The notes under the pieces were generated by a model that saw only the letters and a program-made list of their open reading frames with translations, searched no databases and had not been told where the DNA came from. 57,259 nt of DNA from Methanobacteriota archaeon. Lineage in GTDB: Archaea > Thermoplasmatota > Poseidoniia > Poseidoniales > Thalassarchaeaceae. The translations under genes were made by a program, and so were the position numbers. The stretch spans positions 1-57,259 of the forward strand of contig PBPH01000051.1 of the NCBI GenBank assembly GCA_002725475.1, given 5' to 3'. The first letter of the stretch is position 1. Every line of letters begins with the position of its first letter. This document shows, piece after piece, positions 36,793 through 46,466 of the stretch.

Positions 36793-38001
36793 TCACCGAA
36801 TAATTGAGGAATCTTTTGCTAAATCGTTAGTGATATTCTTTTGATGGCTCTCTAATGTCCCTCCTCCAATTTCAAGCAGCTTTGCGTCACGCCATAATCT
36901 CTCAACAACGTATTCTCCGACGTAACCATAGCCCCCCATTACCTGCATTGCTCTATCAGCTATTTCTTTTGCAAGTGTAGTTGCAACTAATTTGATTCCA
37001 TCAGAATCCAAACGTTGGCTACTCTTTTCAAGATCCATTTGTCTAGCTACATTGTAGAGATATGATTCCATTGAACGCCATTCAGCGAAAGACTGTCCAA
37101 TGTAACGTTGGATTTGTCCGAATTTCCTAATTGGTTTCCCAAATGCTTCTCTCTCGCTAGCATATCTATTCATCTCAAATAAAGCACGTCGAGAGATACC
37201 TACACTCATCGCGGCCAACATTAATCTTTCAAGTTCTAAGTTTCTCATCATATGAATCATTGATTCACCTTGAGACCCAACTAAAGAATCAGCAGAAACG
37301 ATGCAGTCATCATAAACCAATTCAGCGGTGTTTGAAGCCCTCATTCCAGTTTTATCCATGATTTTCTGACCAACTGAAAAACCAGGACTATCTGCATAAA
37401 CTAGAAATGTAGAAATCTCAGAACGCCCCCTTGAATCTTGTCCGGTCTTAGCATATGTCCAAACCACATCACAAGGAGTATCATCATCATCAATGCATCC
37501 GTTAGTAATCCACATTTTTCTTCCGTTGATTTTCCAAGTTCCATCATCTTGTTCTTCTGCAGTTGTACCCATGCCAAGTACATCTGTACCAACATCAGGC
37601 TCTGACATGGCCATGGCGGCTATCCATTCGCCACTGCAAACTTTAGGCAATATTTCCTGCTTCTGATCATCGGATCCGTTTCGTGCAAGGTTGTTAACAA
37701 ACAACATACTATGAGCCAAATATGCTAGTGCAAAACCAGGGTCACTGTATGACAACTCTTCATGTACAATTGCAGCAGCCAATGCATCCATCCCGGCTCC
37801 TCCGTATTCTTCTTGAGCTGTTATCCCAAGGAGTCCCATTTCTCCCATATCTCTGAGAAGTTGAGCATTAAACCGCTCGGCTCTATCATAATCTAGTGCT
37901 TGAGGCTCAACTTCTACTGCGACCCAATCTCGGACCATTTCCCTGAGCATAGCATGCTCATCTGTTGGGTTCGCGATATCAAGATCCTTCCAATTTGTCA
38001 C
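36793..38001 (-). CDS. Acyl-CoA dehydrogenase, isovaleryl-CoA-dehydrogenase-like
   Basis: 402 residues, normal length. Family signatures are AMSEPDVGTDVLGM (FAD/substrate region), KMWITNG, REAFGKPIRKFGQIQ and VMGGYGYVGEYVVERLWRDAKL. In place of the common catalytic EGT there is EIGGGTLESH. A Glu in LELERLMLAA sits where isovaleryl-CoA dehydrogenases carry their catalytic base. It would oxidise a branched or short acyl-CoA to the enoyl-CoA, passing electrons to an electron-transfer flavoprotein not in this window. The start is GTG 38001 behind AGGGTG. The substrate is inferred only. Confidence 0.9.
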   Translation of the reverse strand: MTNWKDLDIANPTDEHAMLREMVRDWVAVEVEPQALDYDRAERFNAQLLRDMGEMGLLGITAQEEYGGAGMDALAAAIVHEELSYSDPGFALAYLAHSMLFVNNLARNGSDDQKQEILPKVCSGEWIAAMAMSEPDVGTDVLGMGTTAEEQDDGTWKINGRKMWITNGCIDDDDTPCDVVWTYAKTGQDSRGRSEISTFLVYADSPGFSVGQKIMDKTGMRASNTAELVYDDCIVSADSLVGSQGESMIHMMRNLELERLMLAAMSVGISRRALFEMNRYASEREAFGKPIRKFGQIQRYIGQSFAEWRSMESYLYNVARQMDLEKSSQRLDSDGIKLVATTLAKEIADRAMQVMGGYGYVGEYVVERLWRDAKLLEIGGGTLESHQKNITNDLAKDSSIIR

Positions 38002-38031
38002 GATTACACCCTACTGCGTAATACTAACCAC

Positions 38032-41000
38032 TCAGTTGTTTTCCTTAACCCAGTCTTGAAGTTGCTGTATTGACCATCCTTGGTCAAAGTATCCTTGAAT
38101 AGTTTCTTCATCCCATTGTGGGAAGATACGTTTTGCTCTGTCCATCTTTGACTCACCTGAGCCAGGCGGTCCTGCGCTACGACCAGGAGGACCTCCTCCA
38201 CTGTATCCAGAAGTTTCAGTTCCGCGCCCTCCGTAGTCACCTCTTGACATTGGTCGAACAGCTTCCCCTGGTGGGAGGTAATCTTCATCTTCTATGAAGA
38301 AATCATCCTCATCCTCTCCCCTGTTACCCATGAACATCATGATACCCACAACTAGTGCGATTAGAACAATGATTACCGCAGCAATTCCTCCATACAGGGC
38401 CCAATTGGTCCCTCCGCTAGCAGAGGTGCCTGCAGCACGAATATGGAAGGAGTCAGATTCTCCAAGATCATTGCCATCCATATCTTGTATCTTGAACTTC
38501 ACGGAAGAAACAGCTTCTGGGAATGCATCTACTTGCACACGACAGATTTCTGACATGCTCGGGGTGTATGTAACTCCGCAACTATGATTGAAATTACCAA
38601 CCTGTTGTCCTTCTATTACAGTGAAAATTTGTAGTTGTAACTCACCTGAATCAGTTCCAACATTTGTCACATCAACCAGTATTTCGAACATTTGGCCAGC
38701 TTCTGGCTGACTGGGTGAAATCATTACACGATCGATTCTAAACTCGGCTTCCTGATAGGTTAGTGAGTACTCTCCACCTTCAACAGCAGAACCAAATTGG
38801 CCAGCCAATGTAATTCCATTTCCGGCCGAATCAGTTCCTGAAATCCAAAATCGTAAATCAACACCATCAAGATCAGATGGCAATTCATGGCCGGGCCACA
38901 AATCTAGACAATCAACAGATGCTCGATTAGGGGATGCGGTCAAATCCAAATCCAAATCCGCAGTTTGCCATGGGTCTGGATAAGTTGATTTGTATTTTGA
39001 CCAATTCAAGTCATTATAGTAGTACATCCAATTGATTTGCATAGAACCTTCAATCAATTTTTGCCTTTCTTCAATTGCGAAATCGATGTTGACACAGTGT
39101 ATTGTGGAGGATGGTAAAATTCCTGAATAGGATTCTCCACTGCCACCAGATTCTAAGTCCCATGAGCCCCAGACTGCCGTTGGTGCTTCGTTATCTACCT
39201 TGACGTAAAATGTCCTGTCATCAGCAATTGAGAAATCAGTTGCTCCAATAGGTAATGAGAATTCACAATCGGGATTGCTAGAATCTTCAGCAGCACAAAT
39301 TCGGAATACGTATCTATATTCATTTGTAGAAAGTGCTGCTGGAACCGTTAGGTCAAAAGTTCCGTTATAGAATGGGTAGTAACTAACCTCTGTAGCAGCA
39401 GCGACGTATCCACTTCCAGGTTTGTCAGATTCTCCACCAGGGTAAATGGGGATTCTTGTAATCTCCAATGTCATTGGAATTTCTGGTTGTACAAAAATTC
39501 CTCCTTCCAAAGCAGATTTGAAGAGATAATCTCCTGTAATTTGGAGAAGGTCGCCTGGTCTAACGAAGCCGCCACTAGCAGAACCTACAGATTGAGTAAT
39601 GAACCCGGAAGTATCACTGACGCTTAGAGTGGCAACATCGAATTTAAGCCCATCAGAATAGGCCCAACGCTGAATATATCTACTGCTGGAAAGCTTTGTT
39701 TCACTACTCTCAGGATCCAAATCTTTCATGAATACTTCAGGAGTGATGACTCCTTGCAAAGTAGTAACTCCCCACTTTAGACGAATCGGTAAATCAACCA
39801 AAAATTCCGTTTCAAATGGATCAATAAGTGCGGTACCATCCAAGCGAGTAGCTCTAGGTTTTATTCCGTCATCTTCTACATTCAAAAACTCAGCAGAAGT
39901 GCTTTCAGTCCATGCTGTCCCATTACGTGGAGAGAAGAAAAGAACTAGGTTATTGTTGTAAGCTGGATTCAAATCTACTTTGACATAATCAACATCTCTC
40001 CATCCATTTTCATCAGTTCCATCAATCAACAAATGGTAGACATTCCCAGCATACATGGATTTGTTAAACTCAGTTAGAGGATTTCCAAATGCATCTTCAA
40101 TATGTAGTGAATATGCTTGAGGGGGAATGGACATTTTTCCTATGTAAGTGACCAAGTCACCAATGAATCCACCCTCTCCACCATTTATCGGATTGCCAGA
40201 GATATCTGTGCCAGAAACAAACAAACTGGTTCTTGGGGCAGGCGCTCCATTGGGCACAGTTAATCCTGTTTGTCTATCATCAATACAATCATTTGTTGGG
40301 GGGCAACTGGGATTTGAAATGAAGTATGTTGTGTTTCCATTTGCATCTGTAGAATACTCTGTCAGAGCTACAGATTGGTACTCATCAATTTCAGCTTGCC
40401 TGTTGCTATTACTATCATGCTGTGCTTCAACCCAATAGTTCAAGGTAAATTCTGGTGGTGTTTCAGGTATGTCACGAACGATAACTCTGAACTTTTGGTT
40501 CGCAGCAGGTTCAATCCAAGTGTCATCCATCAATTCACGCCAATTTGTTCCAGTCCAGACACTTATATTCACAAGGAATGGAGAAAATTGGTCGATGTAT
40601 ACTGTCATAGGGATGCCACATTCGCTATCTGGAGAAAGTGATTGAGGTGGGCAAATTGTATTGCCGCCTGTATAATTTGCAAGACGCAGACGGAAGGTAT
40701 CATTGCCCGCTGAAAGTTCTGGCACAACTGGTTGCCAGGAAAAGTTACCACCCAATACTCCATTCAGTCGATCAACTTCAATCCATTCAGTTAGGTTTGA
40801 CTCATTCTGAGTTTCAAAAATTAGGAAATATGATGATGGGTCTGGGGCAACGTCAAGGTTCTCAAGACGAACGGTACCCTCAAGCGTGAATATGTTGTTA
40901 CTATGGACATTTGAAAGATCTGCTTGTGGGTCCCCTGCCTGATTAAATACAGTTAGTTGTGATATGGATGCATCATTTTCCACCGCATTCCCCGGGCCCG

Positions 41001-43911
41001 CGGGGTTAAATAATCTGGCTGCAGGTAATCCTTCAGAGCCAGAATCTGTAATCAATGTAGTAAAAATTCTAGCAGATTCAGAATCCTCCCAAGCCGAATT
41101 AATTCGGAATCGCCAGGTTATCTCCTTTCCATTTGCAATATCAGTAGAACTTGATAAGGCCGCCAAAATTGATACGAGCTCAGATGATTCACTGTTCGGA
41201 TACCAAAATGAATCATTGTTAGAAGACCAAATAATCTCAGAGAAACCACTTTCAGACTCAAATTGTAGGCTTGCTCCAACCATAGAAACTCCAGAAATAG
41301 ATGGGTCGATTGAATGTGAAGAAATCACCTCATAAACTTCGCCAGTGGCATACAAACCACCCCATTCCTCACTCATGTTTAGCGTAGAATCATAACCACT
41401 TTCTGTAGTGACTAATAGATTGGAAAGAGACAATCCCCCACCACTATCTGATGTAAATTTCATTGGGACTAATACTTCTCCACCGATTGCTTGTCCAAGC
41501 GCGACACCTTGGTTTAGTTCTCTAGCAATATTGTTGTCATCCGATAGAGTGCGACTCCAGGTGTAGAATATGTCTAAGTCCTTCAGGTTGATACTTGATG
41601 CTGCCTGGGCTGTCGGGTTTGTAAATCGGAAGCGGAATTGAATCCACTCGTTCCCATATGAATCGACATTACTTACAGGTACAGTTGAATTATCGATTAG
41701 AGATTGAAGGTTGTGGGCGAATTGCTTCAAATCGCTCCTTTCGTCATCAGGTGTTAGCCGAGCCTCTTCACCGACAGTTCCTATCAACTCGGAAGCCTGT
41801 CCAGCGAGTAGTTCAATTGTTGCGTTTCCAATATTGGCATTATCGAATGATAATTCAGCATGGCTGATGTCAGCACCTTTTGGTAAGAAGAAAACAGCAC
41901 CTTCAGCTTCGCCGTTGATATTCATCGACAAGATGGTATTATCCGATCCATAATTGATTCCGTTAATCATTTGTGTTCTGAACATCTGCTGACGACCCAA
42001 TGAACCATATGCGCTTTCGGTGATTCCCCATTCTATGTCCCCGTCACCCGCAACATCGAGTTCGATGTTAGACATGGTGTGAGCAAATTGAATCTCCATC
42101 CACATTGAATATACAGTACATTGGGCTGAATATTGTATTCCTAAAGCGATTCCTGTAGAGGGTGCACCAAAACTCAACCATTGATTATTTAATGGACTAA
42201 AGGTGCCAGAATTATTGTTTGTTGGAACAACAAATATTTGTCTATCTGAGGAGGTACAAGAATCAGAAATAATTGGTTTGACTGCCATAATCGGCATCTT
42301 GAATCTATTTTTTGATAACGCGGGGGACCAGTCGTTATCTATCATCGTGGGGCTGTATCCAATTACTCCCCCTCCTGGTTCACTTGTCCACTGGCCATTA
42401 GCAAAATTTCCACCAATGTACATTATGGAATCAGATGAATTTAGTCCAGTACCTATTTTCGATCCAAGTGTGAAGCCGTATAATACGGGGGTATTCATTC
42501 TGCTAGCTCCCGAATTGTAATTAAATCGCAAATCAATCAAACCATACTGATCAGTATCAATATCCCACAATTCAATCAACTCACCTTCAAGCCCAGACAA
42601 AGATTTTCCATTACTGTCAATTACAACTTGGCCGTTTGAAGAATCTAGAATATCTACTGTGAATGAACCCGGCCCAGTAGTTACCACTTCAACATCAAGA
42701 ATCCCGTAACCCTCAGGGAAACTATCCCCGCTCAATTGAGGGGTTGCAGAGAACGATTTCATTACTACACTTCCAGATTGAGGCAACGGGTCACCAATCT
42801 GTAATGTGTCAATATACCAACCGGGCATGGTGGCATTCACCGGTGTTCCCATTACTACATTTCTTTCAAGAATAAATCGCAAACGGATGTACTTACCTTC
42901 TGACATTGACAAATCTAATCCTATGTTTGCCCAACCATTCTGATTGTTTGGAGACATGCTTTCCCCCGCTAGGAGCCAAGCATTTGCTGGTACCGAAATT
43001 GTACCCTTGCCGTTACAATTTGATTGAACTTTGTTTGCACCTGAAGTTTGGACTTTCTGGAATAGTCCATGAGTACCCTGCTGCACTCCAGTAGTGTTTC
43101 CGATATCAAAATCGAGGAAACTCCACTGAGACCAACCAACCGCATCGGAGGAATCCTGGAAAGCAACGTATGCACAATCCTCGTAGTACATTGCTCCTGG
43201 TCCGGTGGAGCGATAGTTTAGGCTGTGCCAAGAATTGAATGATGCAGAACCTTTGTTGGGATGAACCCAGATAGGGCTCGTATCCATAGTATATTCAAAA
43301 CTATTTGTCATTGAATCATCGGTGTAATCAGGATCGTCAAAGTTGGTCCCCCAACAGTAGTTACCCATGCCACAACCAGTGGGGGGCATCATTAGGCCAC
43401 CCATGCCTCCGCCGGGCGTCTTTCTTTCCCAATTGAATAAACCATCAATGGCAGGTCCCGGAACCATTCCTTGGCCCCCTGTCTCGAATTCAGCATTGAA
43501 TCCCAGGCTTGATAGAGACAAATGGTCTTGTTCTGCAGAGAATGAACAATCCATAATATTGGTGGGGTGGTGGCAGTTGGCATCACTGTAAGTTGTCAAA
43601 CCATTGTTGTATCTAGGATCCCAAATCCCGCCCCCGTTAGGAGGCATAATCGACTCGTCATAAGTTATGAAGTCACTATGTGTTGCAAAACCTGTAGAAA
43701 CATTCAGACTTGCAGATGTAATTGTTTCTCCTTCCGGTAGTGAAATTGCCCCACTCAAACTATCCTGATAACTGCCGGGAATCCTAAGTTCGACATCAAC
43801 TTCTGTACTCCCGTCAGAAAATATCGTCACTGACGCAGCACCCGCTGATGTGGATAAGAGCATTAGCCCAATTATCAGGTAACTTACCGACTTTTTATTT
43901 CTATTATTCAT
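38032..43911 (-). CDS. Giant membrane-anchored surface protein with cytoplasmic helical tail
   Basis: About 1959 residues from ATG 43911, behind GTGAGG; ATG 43923 lies against a hairpin. There is a signal sequence (SYLIIGLMLLSTSAGA), then an FSDGSTEVDVELRIPGS domain related to the start of the 7119-12164 protein. Long beta-rich extracellular regions follow, with many Asn-glycosylation sites. A module around WVEAQHDSNSNRQAEIDEY is also shared with that protein. One TM (IAAVIIVLIALVVGIMMFM) is followed by a Gly/Pro/Arg-rich stretch and a final helical module (WDEETIQGYFDQGWSIQQLQ). It is an envelope or adhesin protein by inference. Confidence 0.8.
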   Translation of the reverse strand: MNNRNKKSVSYLIIGLMLLSTSAGAASVTIFSDGSTEVDVELRIPGSYQDSLSGAISLPEGETITSASLNVSTGFATHSDFITYDESIMPPNGGGIWDPRYNNGLTTYSDANCHHPTNIMDCSFSAEQDHLSLSSLGFNAEFETGGQGMVPGPAIDGLFNWERKTPGGGMGGLMMPPTGCGMGNYCWGTNFDDPDYTDDSMTNSFEYTMDTSPIWVHPNKGSASFNSWHSLNYRSTGPGAMYYEDCAYVAFQDSSDAVGWSQWSFLDFDIGNTTGVQQGTHGLFQKVQTSGANKVQSNCNGKGTISVPANAWLLAGESMSPNNQNGWANIGLDLSMSEGKYIRLRFILERNVVMGTPVNATMPGWYIDTLQIGDPLPQSGSVVMKSFSATPQLSGDSFPEGYGILDVEVVTTGPGSFTVDILDSSNGQVVIDSNGKSLSGLEGELIELWDIDTDQYGLIDLRFNYNSGASRMNTPVLYGFTLGSKIGTGLNSSDSIMYIGGNFANGQWTSEPGGGVIGYSPTMIDNDWSPALSKNRFKMPIMAVKPIISDSCTSSDRQIFVVPTNNNSGTFSPLNNQWLSFGAPSTGIALGIQYSAQCTVYSMWMEIQFAHTMSNIELDVAGDGDIEWGITESAYGSLGRQQMFRTQMINGINYGSDNTILSMNINGEAEGAVFFLPKGADISHAELSFDNANIGNATIELLAGQASELIGTVGEEARLTPDDERSDLKQFAHNLQSLIDNSTVPVSNVDSYGNEWIQFRFRFTNPTAQAASSINLKDLDIFYTWSRTLSDDNNIARELNQGVALGQAIGGEVLVPMKFTSDSGGGLSLSNLLVTTESGYDSTLNMSEEWGGLYATGEVYEVISSHSIDPSISGVSMVGASLQFESESGFSEIIWSSNNDSFWYPNSESSELVSILAALSSSTDIANGKEITWRFRINSAWEDSESARIFTTLITDSGSEGLPAARLFNPAGPGNAVENDASISQLTVFNQAGDPQADLSNVHSNNIFTLEGTVRLENLDVAPDPSSYFLIFETQNESNLTEWIEVDRLNGVLGGNFSWQPVVPELSAGNDTFRLRLANYTGGNTICPPQSLSPDSECGIPMTVYIDQFSPFLVNISVWTGTNWRELMDDTWIEPAANQKFRVIVRDIPETPPEFTLNYWVEAQHDSNSNRQAEIDEYQSVALTEYSTDANGNTTYFISNPSCPPTNDCIDDRQTGLTVPNGAPAPRTSLFVSGTDISGNPINGGEGGFIGDLVTYIGKMSIPPQAYSLHIEDAFGNPLTEFNKSMYAGNVYHLLIDGTDENGWRDVDYVKVDLNPAYNNNLVLFFSPRNGTAWTESTSAEFLNVEDDGIKPRATRLDGTALIDPFETEFLVDLPIRLKWGVTTLQGVITPEVFMKDLDPESSETKLSSSRYIQRWAYSDGLKFDVATLSVSDTSGFITQSVGSASGGFVRPGDLLQITGDYLFKSALEGGIFVQPEIPMTLEITRIPIYPGGESDKPGSGYVAAATEVSYYPFYNGTFDLTVPAALSTNEYRYVFRICAAEDSSNPDCEFSLPIGATDFSIADDRTFYVKVDNEAPTAVWGSWDLESGGSGESYSGILPSSTIHCVNIDFAIEERQKLIEGSMQINWMYYYNDLNWSKYKSTYPDPWQTADLDLDLTASPNRASVDCLDLWPGHELPSDLDGVDLRFWISGTDSAGNGITLAGQFGSAVEGGEYSLTYQEAEFRIDRVMISPSQPEAGQMFEILVDVTNVGTDSGELQLQIFTVIEGQQVGNFNHSCGVTYTPSMSEICRVQVDAFPEAVSSVKFKIQDMDGNDLGESDSFHIRAAGTSASGGTNWALYGGIAAVIIVLIALVVGIMMFMGNRGEDEDDFFIEDEDYLPPGEAVRPMSRGDYGGRGTETSGYSGGGPPGRSAGPPGSGESKMDRAKRIFPQWDEETIQGYFDQGWSIQQLQDWVKENN

Positions 43912-43923
43912 GTTCCTCACCAT

Positions 43924-43940
43924 GAACCGCTATGCGGTTC
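43924..43940. repeat. Perfect hairpin GAACCGC-TAT-GCGGTTC in the leader of a giant surface gene
   Basis: Seven-base perfect arms with a three-base TAT loop touch the alternative ATG at 43923 and lie 12 bases from the preferred ATG at 43911. The position and shape match the hairpin at 12168-12184, upstream of the other giant surface gene, although the arm sequences differ. Confidence 0.7.
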
Positions 43941-43996
43941 AGCAAACCGACTCCTGATTTGCATTTAACCTCAATGGGCTATTGTACTTCCCAATC

Positions 43997-44677
43997 TTAC
44001 ACAGAAAGTGCTTCAAAACGGCGCTGCGAGTAACAACTTTCTGCTAATTTCGCCAGTCCTCCGAGTTCGCCCTCGTTCTCGATTAAACGTTCAATATTTG
44101 CTACTGTGGTAGGTCTTTTTGGGCCCAGCGCATCACACAATTCAGGGCCTTTGCTAATTTCAAAAGTCCCCAACATTCTGGCTTCATCTACAATCTCCTG
44201 TTTATCTAGCCCCAAAAGGGGCCTAAGGATGGGCAAAGATGAAGCTAATTCTACAGCACCTAGATTTCCTAATGTTTGACTAGAAACCTGCCCAAGGTTT
44301 TCACCAGTTAAAAGATGAGTTGCGCCTACATCTTTTGCTATAAGACAACCCAGCTGATTAAACAGTCTTTTCATATGGACAAAATAATCTCTGTGGGATG
44401 AAGGTTTAGTGAATTTAGCTAGTGTTTCACCAACAGGAATTACCATTAATTCCGTCATAATTTGACTTGATAATTCAGCAAGAGGTCCATCGGGATCAGC
44501 AAGATGAGTAAGTGTGGAGAGCGTTTTTTCTTCAGCCTCCCGCCCAGTAATGGGTTCTTGACTGCAATGCATTGGGTAAATTTTCCATCCTGCTTTAGCC
44601 ATTCTTGCTACTGCAACAGGAGAATCGATGCCACCCGAAACTAAAGCAATTGCAACTCGTTCCCGGCCCCCTTCCAT
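43997..44677 (-). CDS. PP-loop ATP pyrophosphatase domain protein, ThiI-like but lacking THUMP
   Basis: 226 residues from ATG 44677; a frame reaching 44923 would overlap the divergent thioesterase. The PP-loop is ALVSGGIDSPVA near the start. HLLTGENLGQVSSQTLGNL and RPLLGLDKQEIVDEARMLGT, both typical of ThiI, follow, then SKGPELCDALGPKRPT. ThiI thiolates tRNA position 8 and feeds thiamine synthesis, but full ThiI has NFLD and THUMP domains in front of the PP-loop, absent here. A separate THUMP protein may exist elsewhere. The Cys in ELCDALGPKRPT occupies the position of a known ThiI PP-domain Cys. Confidence 0.8.
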   Translation of the reverse strand: MEGGRERVAIALVSGGIDSPVAVARMAKAGWKIYPMHCSQEPITGREAEEKTLSTLTHLADPDGPLAELSSQIMTELMVIPVGETLAKFTKPSSHRDYFVHMKRLFNQLGCLIAKDVGATHLLTGENLGQVSSQTLGNLGAVELASSLPILRPLLGLDKQEIVDEARMLGTFEISKGPELCDALGPKRPTTVANIERLIENEGELGGLAKLAESCYSQRRFEALSV

Positions 44678-44787
44678 GAATCTCGGAAGTGGTTCTACCG
44701 GATGAGCGCTTCTCTTACAATCGCAATCACGTGCCTTCAAAAAAACAAGGCTTGATGAGGGGGGAGCGCTGGGAGCATATTGATAAT

Positions 44788-45249
44788 ATGACATCTGAAC
44801 CATTCTCCATCGAACCTGTGGTCTTGATTCAGGAGGTTTTTCCTGGTGATACAAATGCCTACAATACGCTGTTTGGCGGTAGGTTACTATCAATGATGGA
44901 TACCGCAGCAGGAATTGTCTCAAGCAAATTTGCTCACCGCCAATTTGTTACAGTAAGTATAGATGCTCTGAAATTCAAAAAACCAGCATATCAAGGAGAT
45001 TTGATTGAGGTTACTGCCAAGGTAGTTTTTACTTCAACACACACAGCGGGTTGTCATGTAGTCGCTCGAAGAATAGATAGAAGTGTATGGGAAACTGAAG
45101 ACATATGCTCCGGCTTCTTCTTCATGGTAGCAATCGATAGTCAAATGCGACCAATTCCAATCCCACAATTTGAACCCCAAAATGCCGAAGAACAACAACT
45201 CTGGGATGAAGCAAAATCAGCACGTGATGCAATGAAGTCGAACGACTGA
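44788..45249 (+). CDS. Acyl-CoA thioesterase, hotdog fold
   Basis: 153 residues from ATG 44788, behind GGGAG; ATGs at 44755 and 44689 are less likely because of weaker similarity. The signature of the acyl-CoA hydrolase (YciA/ACOT) group is NAYNTLFGGRLLSMMDTAAG, followed by VTVSIDALKFKKPAYQGDLI and TSTHTAGCHVVAR. It hydrolyses acyl-CoA to free acid plus CoA in the cytoplasm. With the acyl-CoA dehydrogenase and the synthase in this window it suggests active acyl-chain metabolism. It is divergent from the PP-loop gene. Confidence 0.87.
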   Translation: MTSEPFSIEPVVLIQEVFPGDTNAYNTLFGGRLLSMMDTAAGIVSSKFAHRQFVTVSIDALKFKKPAYQGDLIEVTAKVVFTSTHTAGCHVVARRIDRSVWETEDICSGFFFMVAIDSQMRPIPIPQFEPQNAEEQQLWDEAKSARDAMKSND

Positions 45250-45288
45250 GCCGGCGGGTTCAATTCTGATAGTCCATCCCGCACACTC

Positions 45289-46293
45289 ATGTCGGTTTTG
45301 AATGTCGCATTTGTTGGCACTCAAGATTATGCTAGGAAGATAGCAAAACTAAATGATACTAGAGACATTGAAAGCTACGTATTCAAAGTTGTAGAAAATT
45401 CAATTACGAAAGTCATTTCATTGCTTAGGCCATTGCGCCACCCAGAGAAAATCAGACCCCTTCTTTCAGTGCTAAATGTTGCACGGTGTGGTGTGGTAGA
45501 GGTTGAGACGATTGACCCCTCCCTCGGCGAAATTCTTGTTGCCTTTGGTTGCGCAGGTATTGAACATGGACACATTATTCTTAGGCCTGAAGAGGGTGAA
45601 TGGATAGACCCAGAACAAATTAAAGTGATTCAGCAACAAGCAGGACTCACGTCATGGAAACTCCATTCAACCCCGCCCGATGAGCATGAAATGCGAACAC
45701 TTCTTCTGGAGGTGTTAGATAATTTAGAGGATCAATCCATAAAAAATCTAGTGATTCCTGTAGATCAATTTTTCAATGTCAAGGGGGTAGGTCTTGTTGC
45801 TATTGGATATGTTCAATCAGGCAGCGTCAATAAACATGACAAATTAATCGCACTGCCAACGATGGATATTGGGACTGCACGTTCTCTTCAAGTAATGGAT
45901 GACGATGTAGATACAGCAATTGCTGGAGATAGGGTGGGTGTAGCAATGCGTGATCTGAGGCAAGAGGCTTTAGAACGTGGGAGCTTACTAGTAAAACCAG
46001 ATGTCGATGGTAGTAATCAATCAACTTTGGTTCAACACGTGAAAAGTAACCTCAAATTGAAGCCGGCCCCATTTCAACAAAAGTTGCTAGGTGTGGGGGA
46101 TGTAATTCATGCAGCAGTAGATTTGCAATTTGTGGTGGGGAGGGTGGAATCGATTGAAGAGGATATTGTACAAATTTCTTGGGATAATCCTCTATTTATT
46201 AGACGCGACGAACAACCACGTGTGTTGATTAATCAATTAGATTTGAAAATGCGTATTCTAGGATACAGCGATGATCTTTCAATAGTCGAGTAA
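45289..46293 (+). CDS. EF-Tu/SelB-like protein lacking a functional GTPase domain
   Basis: 334 residues. The C-terminal two-thirds resembles domains 2 and 3 of translational GTPases: IPVDQFFNVKGVGLVAIGYV, SGSVNKHDKLIALP, VMDDDVDTAIAGDRVGVAMR. The N-terminal region, MSVLNVAFVGTQDYARKIAK, starts like a G domain but has no Walker A GxxxxGKS, no DxxG and no NKxD, so GTP binding seems lost. SelB-like or EF1A-like paralogues are known in archaea, but a G-domain-free form would need another role, for example RNA binding or modulation of a ribosomal factor. No selenocysteine genes are visible. Moderately confident about family, not function. Confidence 0.7.
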   Translation: MSVLNVAFVGTQDYARKIAKLNDTRDIESYVFKVVENSITKVISLLRPLRHPEKIRPLLSVLNVARCGVVEVETIDPSLGEILVAFGCAGIEHGHIILRPEEGEWIDPEQIKVIQQQAGLTSWKLHSTPPDEHEMRTLLLEVLDNLEDQSIKNLVIPVDQFFNVKGVGLVAIGYVQSGSVNKHDKLIALPTMDIGTARSLQVMDDDVDTAIAGDRVGVAMRDLRQEALERGSLLVKPDVDGSNQSTLVQHVKSNLKLKPAPFQQKLLGVGDVIHAAVDLQFVVGRVESIEEDIVQISWDNPLFIRRDEQPRVLINQLDLKMRILGYSDDLSIVE

Positions 46294-46302
46294 TTTTCTA
46301 AC

Positions 46303-46410
46303 GACCGCGACTTTCTAGTCTTGCTAAATTGTAATTACTTCCAATACCGGCTTTTGTGACCTGTTAATTGGGGTAACGTGTATAAGCAGACCGCTAACCT
46401 GCTAGTCTTG
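46303..46410. repeat. Two spaced direct repeats in the gap between two genes
   Basis: GACCGC followed six or seven bases later by CTAGTCTTG occurs twice, at 46303-46323 and 46389-46410, 86 bp apart in the same orientation. The 173-bp gap also holds a TATAAGC stretch at 46381 and a GGCCCTAAACGATGA stretch. The repeats could be an operator or promoter element for the 46467 gene, or part of a small RNA; I cannot decide. Confidence 0.5.
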
Positions 46411-46466
46411 GGATGCACACTGGGGCTAGGCCCTAAACGATGAACTGAGTAGATGGGGGCAGGTAA

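Noticed and set aside
38004..38288. Extra 94-residue minus-strand gene
   Set aside because: It overlaps the 3' end of the giant surface gene in another frame and shows no independent features.
45289..46293. Complete SelB with selenocysteine function
   Set aside because: No G-domain motifs, no SECIS-like element or selenocysteine genes seen.
46294..46466. Small RNA gene in the gap before 46467
   Set aside because: Only a suggestive GATGA/CTGA stretch near 46440 was seen, with no stem closing the two; treated as a regulatory region.
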